Below, piece after piece: positions 16,483-25,116 of a stretch of 64,000 nucleotides of DNA (the stretch's first letter is position 1; each line of letters opens with the position of its first letter). Made by a program: the position numbers and the translations under genes. The notes under the pieces are model-generated. The model was not told the origin of the DNA, ran no database searches, and saw nothing but the letters and a program-made list of their open reading frames with translations. Source of the DNA: Nocardioides sp. Root190 (GTDB taxonomy: Bacteria; Actinomycetota; Actinomycetes; Propionibacteriales; Nocardioidaceae); assembly GCF_001428565.1 (NCBI RefSeq), contig NZ_LMIA01000010.1:740800-804799 (forward strand), read 5' to 3'.

Positions 16483-17778
16483 ATGACCTCCATCTTCGAG
16501 ACCGACGCGGACTACCAGGAGAAGCTCGACTGGGTCTCCCGGTTCGTACGGGAGGAGATCGAGCCCGTCGACCAGCTCGTCGAGCACGCCTGGGATGTCG
16601 GCGACCCGCTCCGCAACGCGCTGATCCGGCCGCTCCAGGACAAGGTGCGCGAGCAGGGCCTGTGGGCCTGCCACCTCGGCCCGGAGCTGGGCGGGCCCGG
16701 CTTCGGCCAGCTCAAGCTCGCGCTGCTGAACGAGCGCATCGGCCACACCCACAGTGGTCCCGTGGTGTTCGGCTGCCACGCCCCCGACAGCGGCAACGGC
16801 GAGATCCTCGCGCACTTCGGCAGCCCCGAGCTCAAGCAGCGCTACCTCGAGCCGCTGCTCGCCAACGAGATCGTGTCGGCGTACTCCATGACCGAGCCGC
16901 AGGGCGGCTCGGACCCGACCGCCTTCGTCACCCGGGCGGAGAAGGACGGCGACGAGTGGGTCATCAACGGGGAGAAGTGGTTCTCCTCGCACGCCAACTT
17001 CGCGTCCTTCCTGATCGTGATGGCCGTGACCGATCCGGATGCCGACCGTCACGCGCGCGCCTCGATGTTCGTCGTTCCGGTCGACACCCCGGGCGTGGAG
17101 ATCGTCCGCGGCGTCAGCGTCTACGGCCACCACGAGCCGGTCGGCACCCACCCCTACGTCCGCTACACCGACGTCCGGATCCCCGCCGACCACCTCCTCG
17201 GTGAGCGTGGCCAGGGCTTCCACGTGGCCCAGACCCGCCTCGGCGGCGGTCGTATCCACCACGCCATGCGCACGGTCGGCCTGGTCCGCGCCTCGCTCGA
17301 CATGATGCTCGAGCGCGCCGTGTCGCGGGTCTCGGGCGGTGAGCCCCTCGGGCGGCGCCAGCTGGTGCAGCAGATGATCGCCGACTCCCACATCCAGCTC
17401 CAGCAGTTCCGCCTGCTCGTGCTGCAGACGGCCTGGCGCATCGACCAGGAGCAGGACTACCGCAAGGTGATCGTCGACATCGCCTCGGTGAAGGCCGCGA
17501 TGCCCGACGTCCTGCGCGACGTCGCCAGCCGGGCCATCCAGGTGCACGGCTCGCTGGGCATCTCCGAGGAGATGCCGTTCGGCAAGTGGGTGCTCGAGAG
17601 CTTCCACATGGGCCTCGCCGACGGCGCGACCGAGCTGCACAAGATCCAGATCGCCCAGCGGCTGATGCGGGACGTGACGCCTGCCACCGGGCTGTTCCCG
17701 ACCCGCCACCTCCCGGCGCTCCGGGCCTCGGCCCGCGAGCAGTACGCCGACCTCCTCGACGAGGTGGTCGCGCCGTGA
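16483..17778 (+). CDS. Acyl-CoA dehydrogenase family protein, ACAD10/11- and LvaC-like
   Basis: 431 residues. It contains YSMTEPQGGSDPTAF, WVINGEKWFSSHANFA, GGGRIHHAMRTVG and the C-terminal IQVHGSLGISEEMPFGKW followed by GLADGATELHKIQIAQRLM. This subgroup, with GGGRIHHAMR and QVHGSLG, is typically paired with an APH-family kinase: fused in ACAD10/ACAD11, separate in the Lva pathway. There the enzyme works on a phosphorylated 4-hydroxyacyl-CoA. The kinase gene follows with a 4-base overlap, supporting the same role. ATG at 16483 preceded by AGAGAAGGA. Confidence 0.9.
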   Translation: MTSIFETDADYQEKLDWVSRFVREEIEPVDQLVEHAWDVGDPLRNALIRPLQDKVREQGLWACHLGPELGGPGFGQLKLALLNERIGHTHSGPVVFGCHAPDSGNGEILAHFGSPELKQRYLEPLLANEIVSAYSMTEPQGGSDPTAFVTRAEKDGDEWVINGEKWFSSHANFASFLIVMAVTDPDADRHARASMFVVPVDTPGVEIVRGVSVYGHHEPVGTHPYVRYTDVRIPADHLLGERGQGFHVAQTRLGGGRIHHAMRTVGLVRASLDMMLERAVSRVSGGEPLGRRQLVQQMIADSHIQLQQFRLLVLQTAWRIDQEQDYRKVIVDIASVKAAMPDVLRDVASRAIQVHGSLGISEEMPFGKWVLESFHMGLADGATELHKIQIAQRLMRDVTPATGLFPTRHLPALRASAREQYADLLDEVVAP

Positions 17779-18872
17779 CCAGCCCGTCCCCGACGAGCCC
17801 GCCGTCCGCGGCGCCCGTCGACCCCGACCGGCCCGAGGTCGCCCCGGTGCGGGCGGGCGAGGAGCTGGACTGGTCCGCGCTGGAGGCGCACCTGCGCGCC
17901 GAGCTCTCCGACCGCCTCGAGCTGGGGCCGGGCTTCTCGGTGGAGCAGTTCCCGCACGGCTCCGCCAACCTCACCTACCGGGTCGCGCTCGGGGACATGA
18001 AGCTCGTCGTCCGCCGTCCGCCCTTCGGCCACATCGCGGCCGGGGCACACGACATGCTGCGTGAGTACACCGTCCTCAGCCGGCTCGGGACCGCCTACCC
18101 GCGGGCCCCGCTCGGGCTGCTGCACTGCGCCGACGAGTCGGTCGTCGGGGCACAGTTCCTCGTCAGCGAGTACCGCCCCGGCATCGTGGTCTGGGACCAG
18201 GTGCCGGCCTCGATGGCCCACGTTCCCGACGCGGGCCGTCACCTCGGCATGGCCACCATCGAGGCGCTGGCCGACCTGCACGCCGTCGACTACGAGGCGT
18301 GCGGTCTGGCTGACCTCGGCCGGCCCGAGGCCTACCTCGAGCGCCAGCTCCGGGGCTGGGCGCGGCGTTGGGCCGACGTCGCCACCGAGGGTGCCGAGTC
18401 GGTGACACGTGCCGGTGAGCGCCTGGCGGCGACGATGCCCACCACCCGCGTGGCGGGCGTCCTGCACAACGACTTCAAGGTCGACAACTGCCAGTTCCGC
18501 CCCGATGACCCCACGACGGTCGTGTCGGTGTTCGACTGGGACATGGCCACCCTCGGCGACCCGCTGTGCGACCTCGGCACCCTGCTCAACTACTGGCCCC
18601 AGGGCGACCAGCCGAACGCCGTGCCCGGCCTCGCCGCGCTGGGGCTGCCCAGCCGCGACGAGGTGGTCGAGCGCTACCTCTCCCGGCGGGGCATCGAGGC
18701 CACCGCGCAGGAGATCGACTGGTACGAGGCGTTCGGCTGCTGGAAGACCGCGGTCATCCTGCAGCAGCTCTTCGTCCGGCACGTCCGCGGCGAGACGACC
18801 GACCCGCGGATGGCCGAGCGCGGCGCCTCCGTGGTGCCCCTCGCCGAGCGCACCTTCGACCTCGTCCCCTGA
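17775..18872 (+). CDS. APH-family kinase, probable 4-hydroxyacyl-CoA kinase (LvaA-like)
   Basis: 365 residues of the aminoglycoside phosphotransferase/choline kinase fold. An N-terminal lobe with FPHGSANLTYRVALGDMKLVVRRPP is followed by the catalytic loop HNDFKVDNCQF and the metal-binding VFDWDMATLGDPLCDLG. Members beside acyl-CoA dehydrogenases are not antibiotic kinases: in ACAD10/11 and in LvaA they phosphorylate the 4-hydroxyl of an acyl-CoA. The GTG at 17775 overlaps the upstream dehydrogenase stop. The adjacent 101-aa protein looks like the LvaB partner. Loop wording differs slightly from the common HGDYxxxN form (HNDFKVDN), but the Asp and Asn are kept. Confidence 0.88.
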   Translation: MTSPSPTSPPSAAPVDPDRPEVAPVRAGEELDWSALEAHLRAELSDRLELGPGFSVEQFPHGSANLTYRVALGDMKLVVRRPPFGHIAAGAHDMLREYTVLSRLGTAYPRAPLGLLHCADESVVGAQFLVSEYRPGIVVWDQVPASMAHVPDAGRHLGMATIEALADLHAVDYEACGLADLGRPEAYLERQLRGWARRWADVATEGAESVTRAGERLAATMPTTRVAGVLHNDFKVDNCQFRPDDPTTVVSVFDWDMATLGDPLCDLGTLLNYWPQGDQPNAVPGLAALGLPSRDEVVERYLSRRGIEATAQEIDWYEAFGCWKTAVILQQLFVRHVRGETTDPRMAERGASVVPLAERTFDLVP

Positions 18873-18907
18873 CCCACCACCCAGATCCTCAAGGAAAGAA
18901 GCACCCC

Positions 18908-19213
18908 ATGCAGCTCAAGCCCGGAAGCCGCCTGCGCAGCACCACCTGCGACACCCAGGTCGTCGTCGTACGCGGAACGGGTGACCTGCCCGTCACCTGC
19001 GGCGGCGCGCCGATGGTCGCGGCCGACGCCGCGCCGACCGACGCCGGTACGCCCGCTGCCGGCCACGACGGCGGCACCCTGCTCGGCAAGCGCTACGAGG
19101 ACGCCGACGGCGCCCTCGAGGTGCTCGTCGTCAAGCCCGGTGCCGGCAGCCTGGGACTCGGCGAGGCGCTGCTGGCGGTCAAGGCCGCCAAGCAGCTCCC
19201 GGCCTCGGACTGA
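18908..19213 (+). CDS. Small LvaB-like protein, probable partner of the adjacent kinase
   Basis: 101 residues starting MQLKPGSRLRSTTCDTQVVV. Two cysteines (CDTQ and VTCGG), a GGAPM motif, and a C-terminal GLGEALLAVKAAKQLP; no membrane segment or signal peptide. It lies 35 bases after the kinase gene and 17 before the acyl-CoA ligase, with AAGGAAAGAAG before the ATG. In Pseudomonas putida levulinate catabolism LvaA needs a small hypothetical protein, LvaB, for 4-hydroxyvaleryl-CoA phosphorylation. Size, position and partners match; I recall a similar N-terminus but could not align it. Otherwise it would be a conserved hypothetical protein. Confidence 0.7.
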   Translation: MQLKPGSRLRSTTCDTQVVVVRGTGDLPVTCGGAPMVAADAAPTDAGTPAAGHDGGTLLGKRYEDADGALEVLVVKPGAGSLGLGEALLAVKAAKQLPASD

Positions 19214-19230
19214 GCGGCAGGAGCGGGACC

Positions 19231-20721
19231 GTGGACCTCACCATGCTGCTCGAGATGGCCGTCTCCGGCGAGCCCGGACGGGTGGCCGTCGGCAGCCTGG
19301 CCGACGGCACGTCGTACGCCGAGCTCGACCGCGTCGCCCGCCGCATCGGCGCACGGCTCGCCGAGACAGGCAGCGAGCGCGTCGCCCTGCTCGACCTGAA
19401 CTCCGAGGTGACGCCGCTGCTCCTCTTCGGCTGCGCAGCGGCCGGCCTGCCCCTGGCGCCGATGAGCTTCCGCCTCACCGACGAGCAGCTCGCCGCCGCG
19501 GCCGAGCGGCTCGCCCCGGTCACCGTCGTGGCCGGCGCCGACTTCGCCCACCGCATCGCCGAGCACCCGGGCGTCACCGTCCTGCCGGCTGACGAGCTGC
19601 TCGCACACGGCACCGCGCCGGGGGCCGCCCCCGACCTCGTGCCCGGCGACCCCGACCGCGCCGCCGTCCTGCTCGCGACCAGCGGGACCACCGGCACCCC
19701 CAAGGACGCCGTCCTCCGGCACCGCCACCTCGCCAGCTACATCATCGGCAGCGTCGAGTTCTGGGCGGCCGGCGCCGACGAGGCGATCCTCGTCTCGGTC
19801 CCGAACTACCACGTCGCCGGGATCACCTCGGTGCTCAGCTCGGTCTACAGCGGCCGACGCCTCGTCATGCTCCCCCAGTTCTCCGCGGAGGCATGGGTGG
19901 AGACCGCGGCGCGCGAACAGGTCACCCACGCGATGGTGGTCCCGACGATGCTCGGCCGCGTGCTGGACGTGCTGGAGGGCACCGGCGAGCGCCTCCCGGC
20001 GCTGCGGCACCTGTCGTACGGCGGCGGGCGGATGCCGTTGCCCACCATCGAGCGCGCACTCGGCCTGCTCCCGCACGTCGGGTTCGTCAACGCCTACGGC
20101 CTCACCGAGACGAGCTCGACGATCGCCGTGCTGGGCCCGCAGGACCACCGCGACGCCGTCCTCAGCGACGACCCGGAGGCCCGCCTGCGCCTGGGCTCGG
20201 TCGGTCGACCGTTGCCCACCCTCGAGCTCGAGATCCGCGACGCCGACGGTGGCGTCGTCACCGATGGCGCGTCCGGGGAGGTCGTCGTCCGCGGTGAGCA
20301 GATCTCCGGGGAGTACCGCACGCACTCCGTCCTCGACGCCGATGGCTGGTACCACACCCGCGACCGCGGCCGGCTCGACCCCGGCGGCTTCCTCTTCGTC
20401 GAGGGCCGCGTCGACGACGTGATCGTCCGCGGCGGGGAGAACCTCTCGCCCGGCGAGATCGAGGACGTCCTGCTCGAGCACCCCGGCGTCGTCGAGGCCG
20501 CCGTGGTGGGCGTGCCCGACACCGAGTGGGGGGAGCGTGTCGAGGTCGCCGTCGTCCGCCGCCCCGACACGGAGCTGTCCTCCGAGGAGCTCCAGGAGTG
20601 GGTCCGCGTACGCCTGCGCAGCGCCAAGGTGCCGGCCCGGGTCCACTGGCGCGAGGCGCTCCCCTACAGCGAGACCGGCAAGCTGCTGCGCCGCGTCCTG
20701 GTCAGCGAGCTGTCGCAGTGA
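19231..20721 (+). CDS. AMP-forming acyl-CoA synthetase (class I adenylate-forming)
   Basis: 496 residues. The phosphate-binding loop is LLATSGTTGTPKDAVLRH, the A5 motif YGLTETSSTIAV, A7/A8 YHTRDRGRLDPGG and GRVDDVIVRGGENLSP, and the catalytic lysine region LPYSETGKLLRRVL. It activates a carboxylic acid to its CoA thioester via acyl-AMP, and would be the LvaE-like entry step. GTG start at 19231 with GGAGCGG upstream. Its stop overlaps the next GTG. All core motifs intact. Confidence 0.92.
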   Translation: MDLTMLLEMAVSGEPGRVAVGSLADGTSYAELDRVARRIGARLAETGSERVALLDLNSEVTPLLLFGCAAAGLPLAPMSFRLTDEQLAAAAERLAPVTVVAGADFAHRIAEHPGVTVLPADELLAHGTAPGAAPDLVPGDPDRAAVLLATSGTTGTPKDAVLRHRHLASYIIGSVEFWAAGADEAILVSVPNYHVAGITSVLSSVYSGRRLVMLPQFSAEAWVETAAREQVTHAMVVPTMLGRVLDVLEGTGERLPALRHLSYGGGRMPLPTIERALGLLPHVGFVNAYGLTETSSTIAVLGPQDHRDAVLSDDPEARLRLGSVGRPLPTLELEIRDADGGVVTDGASGEVVVRGEQISGEYRTHSVLDADGWYHTRDRGRLDPGGFLFVEGRVDDVIVRGGENLSPGEIEDVLLEHPGVVEAAVVGVPDTEWGERVEVAVVRRPDTELSSEELQEWVRVRLRSAKVPARVHWREALPYSETGKLLRRVLVSELSQ

Positions 20722-21803
20722 TCACCACCGACCCGGAGATCCTGTCCGACCTGGCGGCACTGCGGGAGGTCGTGCGCGACTTCCTCAGCGGCGTCGACCC
20801 GCACGGCGGCATCGACCTCGTCGCCCGCGTCGACCGCGACCTGTGGACGAAGGCCTGCACCGGACTGGGCATGGCGGGCGTCGACGTGCCCGAGGACCAC
20901 GACGGCGCCGGGCTCGGCGCGGCCGGCCTCGCCGTCGTCGCCGAAGAGGCCGGTCGCACCCTGGCCCGGCTCCCGTTGCTGGGTTCCGTGGTCGTGGCGC
21001 AGGGCATCCTGCTGGCCGCCGGCGGTGCGGTGCGCGACGCCTGGCTGCCGCGGCTGCTGGCCGGGGAGGTCGTCGCCGCCGTCGCCGATCGTGCCGAGGG
21101 GCCCGTCCGTGCCGTGCAGGACGACGGGGGCTGGCGCATGGACGGCACGCTCTGGCCCGTCCAGGACGGCCTGAGCGCCGACGTCCTCCTCGTCGCCGCC
21201 GAGACCGGCGCCGGCCTCTCCAGCTTCTTGGTGGAGGCCGGGACGACCGCGGTCCACCGCAGCGCCTGCCGCACGCTCGACCTCACCCGCGACGCCGCCC
21301 GTGTCGAGCTCCGCGGAGCGCCCGCGGTCCTGGTCGGCGAGCAGGGCGCGTGGGGCACGCACCGCGACGCGGTCGCCCCCCGGCTCGACCTGGCCGTGGC
21401 CGCTGCGTCCCTGGGCTCGGCCGAGACCTGCCTCGCCTCCGCGGTGGAGTACGCCGGCACGCGGGTCCAGTTCGGTCGCGCGATCGGCTCCTTCCAGGCC
21501 ATCAAGCACCGCCTGGCCGAGCTCGCCGTCCTGGTCGACGACGCCCGCAGCGCCGTGGAGCACGCCGCGTGGTGCGCGGACGCACGACCGGACGACGCCG
21601 CCCTCTCCGCCGCAGTCGCCGCCGCGGCCGCGACGGAGGCGCACCTGCAGGCAACGGCCGACGTGGTGCAGGTGCACGGCGGCATCGGCTTCACGTGGGA
21701 GCACCCCGACCACCTGCACCTGCGCCGGGCCCAGGCCGACGCGCTGCTGTTCGGCGACGTGCCGCAGCGGCGCGAGGCCGTGCTGCGGCTGATGGGTCTG
21801 TGA
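20718..21803 (+). CDS. Acyl-CoA dehydrogenase (short, FadE28/ChsE-like subunit type)
   Basis: 361 residues, shorter than the other two. It has GVDVPEDHDGAGLGAAGLAV, EEAGRTLARLPLL, VQFGRAIGSFQAIKHRLAEL and VQVHGGIGFTWEHPDHLHLRRAQ. The glycine/serine-rich SGSD substrate segment in the middle is poorly conserved, as in partner subunits of the heteromeric alpha2beta2 dehydrogenases of steroid catabolism. The glutamate in FTWEH is in the position of the catalytic base of that subgroup. It could pair with one of the two larger dehydrogenases here. GTG at 20718 overlaps the ligase stop. Confidence 0.87.
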   Translation: MITTDPEILSDLAALREVVRDFLSGVDPHGGIDLVARVDRDLWTKACTGLGMAGVDVPEDHDGAGLGAAGLAVVAEEAGRTLARLPLLGSVVVAQGILLAAGGAVRDAWLPRLLAGEVVAAVADRAEGPVRAVQDDGGWRMDGTLWPVQDGLSADVLLVAAETGAGLSSFLVEAGTTAVHRSACRTLDLTRDAARVELRGAPAVLVGEQGAWGTHRDAVAPRLDLAVAAASLGSAETCLASAVEYAGTRVQFGRAIGSFQAIKHRLAELAVLVDDARSAVEHAAWCADARPDDAALSAAVAAAAATEAHLQATADVVQVHGGIGFTWEHPDHLHLRRAQADALLFGDVPQRREAVLRLMGL

Positions 21804-21828
21804 CGTCGCGGCCGAGACGTGGCCAGAC

Positions 21829-22791
21829 GTGCCGGGACATGATGTCCTCGTGCCCGCGCCGCTTCCCCAGGTCTGCCTCGACGAGGTGGACTGGGCCGAC
21901 CGGGCCGGGGTGACGGCGCTCGCCGCCTCCCTGCCCGCCGGTCCGGTCGTCGGCATGGCGAGCTCGCCACTGCCCCAGGAGGCGGCGCCCCTGCTCGAGC
22001 GGCTGAGCTTCACCTTCGCGCCCGCAGGACCCGGGCGCACCTGGGTGGCGGTCGAACCCCACCCCGTGGTCGTGCCGTCCGGCCCGGCGCGGGTGCTGGA
22101 CGACCTGCTGCGCGCCACCGAGGACCTGCGGGTGCCGGACGCCCTGGCGATGGAGTCCATGGCCTACTCGCTGCTCCTGGCCGGACCCGACTTCGGTGCC
22201 TGGCGCGCCGCGACGCCGCGTCGCGAGGTGCCCGTCCCTCCTGAGCCCGTGACGGTCCGACGTGAGCACGACGCACCCGGCGTCCTCGAGGTCGAGCTCA
22301 ACGTGCCCGAGCGCCACAACGCCCTCGCCCGGGCGGTGCGCGATGCCCTCGTCGAGGCCCTCGAGATCGCCCGGTGGGACGACAGCGTGCACCAGGTCCG
22401 GCTCACCGGAGCGGGACCGTCGTTCTGCTCGGGCGGCGACCTCGACGAGTTCGGCACCGCGACCGATCCCGTCGCCGCCCACGCCGTGCGCATGGAGGCC
22501 TCGGCCGGCCTCGCCGTGCACCGGCTGCGCGACCGGGTGCGCCCGGTGCTGCACGGCGCCTGCGTCGGGGCCGGCATCGAGGTGACGGCCTTCGCTGCCC
22601 ACCTCACCGCCCGCGACGGCGCCTGGTTCGGCCTCCCCGAGCTCGGCTTCGGCCTGGTCCCGGGAGCGGGTGGCACGGTCTCGCTGCCGCGCCGGATCGG
22701 TCGGTGGCGCACCGCCTACCTCGCCCTGACCGGCGTCCGGCTCGATCTCGACACCGCGCTCGGCTGGGGGCTGGTCGATGGACGCGAGTGA
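21829..22791 (+). CDS. Enoyl-CoA hydratase/isomerase family protein with an extra N-terminal region
   Basis: 320 residues. The crotonase core starts near residue 140: LEVELNVPERHNALARAVRDAL, PSFCSGGDLDEFG (oxyanion hole), and LPELGFGLVPGAGGTVSLPRRIG with the catalytic-type glutamate. The first 135 or so residues are not crotonase and I do not recognise them. The core itself ends soon after TGVRLDLDTALGWGLVDGRE, lacking the usual C-terminal helix trio. GTG at 21829; GTG at 21850 is an alternative. The 3' end overlaps the next gene by 14 bases. Likely hydrates the enoyl-CoA made by the dehydrogenases. Confidence 0.8.
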   Translation: MPGHDVLVPAPLPQVCLDEVDWADRAGVTALAASLPAGPVVGMASSPLPQEAAPLLERLSFTFAPAGPGRTWVAVEPHPVVVPSGPARVLDDLLRATEDLRVPDALAMESMAYSLLLAGPDFGAWRAATPRREVPVPPEPVTVRREHDAPGVLEVELNVPERHNALARAVRDALVEALEIARWDDSVHQVRLTGAGPSFCSGGDLDEFGTATDPVAAHAVRMEASAGLAVHRLRDRVRPVLHGACVGAGIEVTAFAAHLTARDGAWFGLPELGFGLVPGAGGTVSLPRRIGRWRTAYLALTGVRLDLDTALGWGLVDGRE

Positions 22792-23908
22792 GCTGTGGGC
22801 CGCTTCGGGTGCCATGGCGCTCACCGGCCGCGCGGACGGCCCACCGGTCCTCGGCCCCGGCCATCCGGCGGCCTACGTGCACGACCACCTGGAGGCGCTC
22901 GGCCTCCCGACCGCGCCGCTGCGTGGGCTGTTGGGCGAGCGGGCCGCCCACGCCGGGCTCGCGCGACACGGCCCCTGGTCCTGCGGCGGTGCCATGCGGG
23001 TGCTGCCGACCGCCGACGGCCACCTCGCGCTGTCGTTGGCCCGCCCCGAGGACCTCGACCTGGTCCCGGCGCTGGTCGAGCAGGCGAACGTGACCGACCC
23101 GTGGGCGAGCGTCGCTCGCTGGGCCGCGGATGCCACGGCCGCCGAGGCCGAGCAGCGGGTGCACCTGCTGGGCCTTCCCGGCGGTCGGGTCGGCCCGCCC
23201 GGCGCTCCCGGGCCGCGCCCCGCCGTCGTACGGATGCCGGGGCGTCCGGTGACCGTGCTCGACCTCACCGCGCTCTGGGCCGGTCCGTTGGCCACCCACC
23301 TCCTGCACCTGCTGGGTGCGCGGGTGGTCAAGGTGGAGAGCCGGCACCGACCGGACGGCGCCCGGCGCGGGTCGCCCACCTTCTTCTCGCTGCTCGATCG
23401 GGGCAAGGAGCACGTCGTCCTCGACCTCCCGGACGAGGTGTCCCGCCTGCGCGAGCTGGCGCTGGCGGCCGACGTGGTCGTCGAGTCGTCCCGGCCGCGG
23501 GCGCTGGCCCAGCTCGGCCTGGACGCCGCGGAGGTCGTGGCCGCAGGCACCTCGTGGGTCTCGATCACGGCGCGCGGTCGCGACTCCGACACCATCGGCT
23601 TCGGCGACGACGTCGCCGCCTGCGCCGGTCACGTCGTGGCCGACGTAGCTGACGGGGCTGACGGGGCTGACCTGCTCCCCGTCGGCGACGCGCTCGCCGA
23701 TCCGCTCGCCGGCGTGCGTACGGCGTGGGCGTGCGTCGACGTGCTGCAGGGCCCGGCACGACTGGTCGAGGTGTCGATGCTCGACGTCGCGCGCGCAGCA
23801 GCGGCGGGAGCCGTCCCCGAGCACCGGGTCGAGCAGGTCGCCGGCGTCTGGTGGCTGGAGACGGCGTCGGGCCGGTCGCGCGTCGAGGACCCCCGGATGC
23901 GGCCGTGA
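22778..23908 (+). CDS. CaiB-like CoA-transferase family protein with apparently permuted order
   Basis: 376 residues. The family III start signature (TVLDLTALWAGPLATHLLHLLGARVVKVE; core LDLTALWAGP) appears only at about residue 160. The first 150 residues contain SGAMALTGRADGPPV and TADGHLALSLARPEDL, which in ordinary CaiB proteins lie after the catalytic region. So segments seem circularly permuted. The catalytic VDxS position reads RLVEVSMLDVARA, glutamate instead of aspartate. Activity is therefore doubtful; it may be a racemase-like or non-catalytic relative. Overlaps both neighbours (14 bases upstream, 4 downstream). Confidence 0.7.
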   Translation: MDASELWAASGAMALTGRADGPPVLGPGHPAAYVHDHLEALGLPTAPLRGLLGERAAHAGLARHGPWSCGGAMRVLPTADGHLALSLARPEDLDLVPALVEQANVTDPWASVARWAADATAAEAEQRVHLLGLPGGRVGPPGAPGPRPAVVRMPGRPVTVLDLTALWAGPLATHLLHLLGARVVKVESRHRPDGARRGSPTFFSLLDRGKEHVVLDLPDEVSRLRELALAADVVVESSRPRALAQLGLDAAEVVAAGTSWVSITARGRDSDTIGFGDDVAACAGHVVADVADGADGADLLPVGDALADPLAGVRTAWACVDVLQGPARLVEVSMLDVARAAAAGAVPEHRVEQVAGVWWLETASGRSRVEDPRMRP

Positions 23909-25116
23909 TCCTGCACGAGGTCGAGGTCCGCGGGCACGTCGTCGACGTGCGCGTCACCGACGGGGTCGTCGCCGAGGTAGGTCCCGGCCTGCGGCCCCGG
24001 CCGGACGACGAGGTGGTCGAGGGCCGTGGCGGCGCACTGATTCCAGGTCTGCACGACCACCACCTGCACCTCCGTGCGCTTGCTGCCGCCCGCGCGTCGG
24101 TGTCGTGCCGGCACGGCCTCGACGGCCTCCGTCAGGCACCGGGTGACCGTGTCCGCGGCGTGCTCTTCGCGGGCTCGGTCGACCGCCACGAGCTCGATCG
24201 CGTCGAGCCGAGCCGGCCGGTCCGCGTGCAGCACCGCAGCGGCGCGCTGTGGATGCTGAACTCCGCGGCGCTCGCCGAGCTCGAGCCGCTTCCACACCTG
24301 CCCGGGGTGGAGCGCGACGGCGACGGCCGGCCGACCGGGCGGTTGTGGCGCCTGGACGACCTGTTGCGGGGCACCTGGCCGAGCACCGGGGACCTCGACG
24401 CGGTGAGCCGGGAGCTGGCGTCGTACGGCATCACGGGCGTCACCGACGCGACGCCCGACCTGACCGAGGAGCCGCCGGTGCCCCAGCGGGTCACGCTGCT
24501 GGGTCGGCGCAAGCTGCTCCTCCACGACCACGACCTCCCGGACGTGGACGCCCTGGCCGCCGCGGTGCGGGAGCGCCACGCCGAGGGCCTGCCCGTCGCC
24601 GTCCACTGCGTCACCCGCGACTCACTGCTGCTGACGCTCGCTGTGCTCGACGAGGTCGGCCGGCTGCCCGGGGACCGGATCGAGCACGGCGCCGTCATAC
24701 CTGAACCGTCGGCGCTGGCCGGGCTCCACGTCGTGACGCAGCCCGGCTTCCTGGCCGACCGGGGCGACGACTACGCCCGCGACGTGGACGCCGAGGACCT
24801 CCCGCACCTCTATCCCTACGCCGGCCTGCTCGCCGCCGGGATCGACGTGCTGCCGAGCAGCGACGCGCCGTACGGGCCCCTCGATCCGTGGGAGGTCATG
24901 CGCGCCGCCGCCGGCCGCACCCTGGTGCCGCGGGAGCGGGTCCCGGTGGCGACCGTGCTCGAGGGCTACCTGCGTGACGGCGACCTCAGGCCGCGCAGCG
25001 TCGTCGCGGGCACCGCCGCCGACCTGGTGCTCCTGCACGTGCCGCTCGCCGAGGCACTGCGCGCACCGGACCGCTCAGCGGTGCGCGCCACCTGGATCGG
25101 CGGGCTGCGGCACTGA
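23905..25116 (+). CDS. Metal-dependent amidohydrolase (YtcJ/imidazolonepropionase-like)
   Basis: 403 residues. The metal site HxH lies in LIPGLHDHHLHLRAL; a further histidine is in VAVHCVTRDS; IEHGAVIPEPSALAG and VLPSSDAPYGPLDPWE carry the distal histidine and the catalytic aspartate. The C-terminus returns to a small beta domain (GTAADLVLLHVPL) as in composite-domain amidohydrolases. It might open a lactone or hydrolyse an amide or ester of the pathway substrate. GTG at 23905 overlaps the CaiB-like stop. Its last 42 bases overlap the convergent SDR gene. Confidence 0.85.
   Translation: MILHEVEVRGHVVDVRVTDGVVAEVGPGLRPRPDDEVVEGRGGALIPGLHDHHLHLRALAAARASVSCRHGLDGLRQAPGDRVRGVLFAGSVDRHELDRVEPSRPVRVQHRSGALWMLNSAALAELEPLPHLPGVERDGDGRPTGRLWRLDDLLRGTWPSTGDLDAVSRELASYGITGVTDATPDLTEEPPVPQRVTLLGRRKLLLHDHDLPDVDALAAAVRERHAEGLPVAVHCVTRDSLLLTLAVLDEVGRLPGDRIEHGAVIPEPSALAGLHVVTQPGFLADRGDDYARDVDAEDLPHLYPYAGLLAAGIDVLPSSDAPYGPLDPWEVMRAAAGRTLVPRERVPVATVLEGYLRDGDLRPRSVVAGTAADLVLLHVPLAEALRAPDRSAVRATWIGGLRH

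Noticed and set aside
17775..18872. Antibiotic-resistance aminoglycoside phosphotransferase
   Set aside because: The fold is shared, but its overlap with an ACAD10/11-type dehydrogenase and the adjacent small protein and ligase indicate acyl-CoA metabolism.
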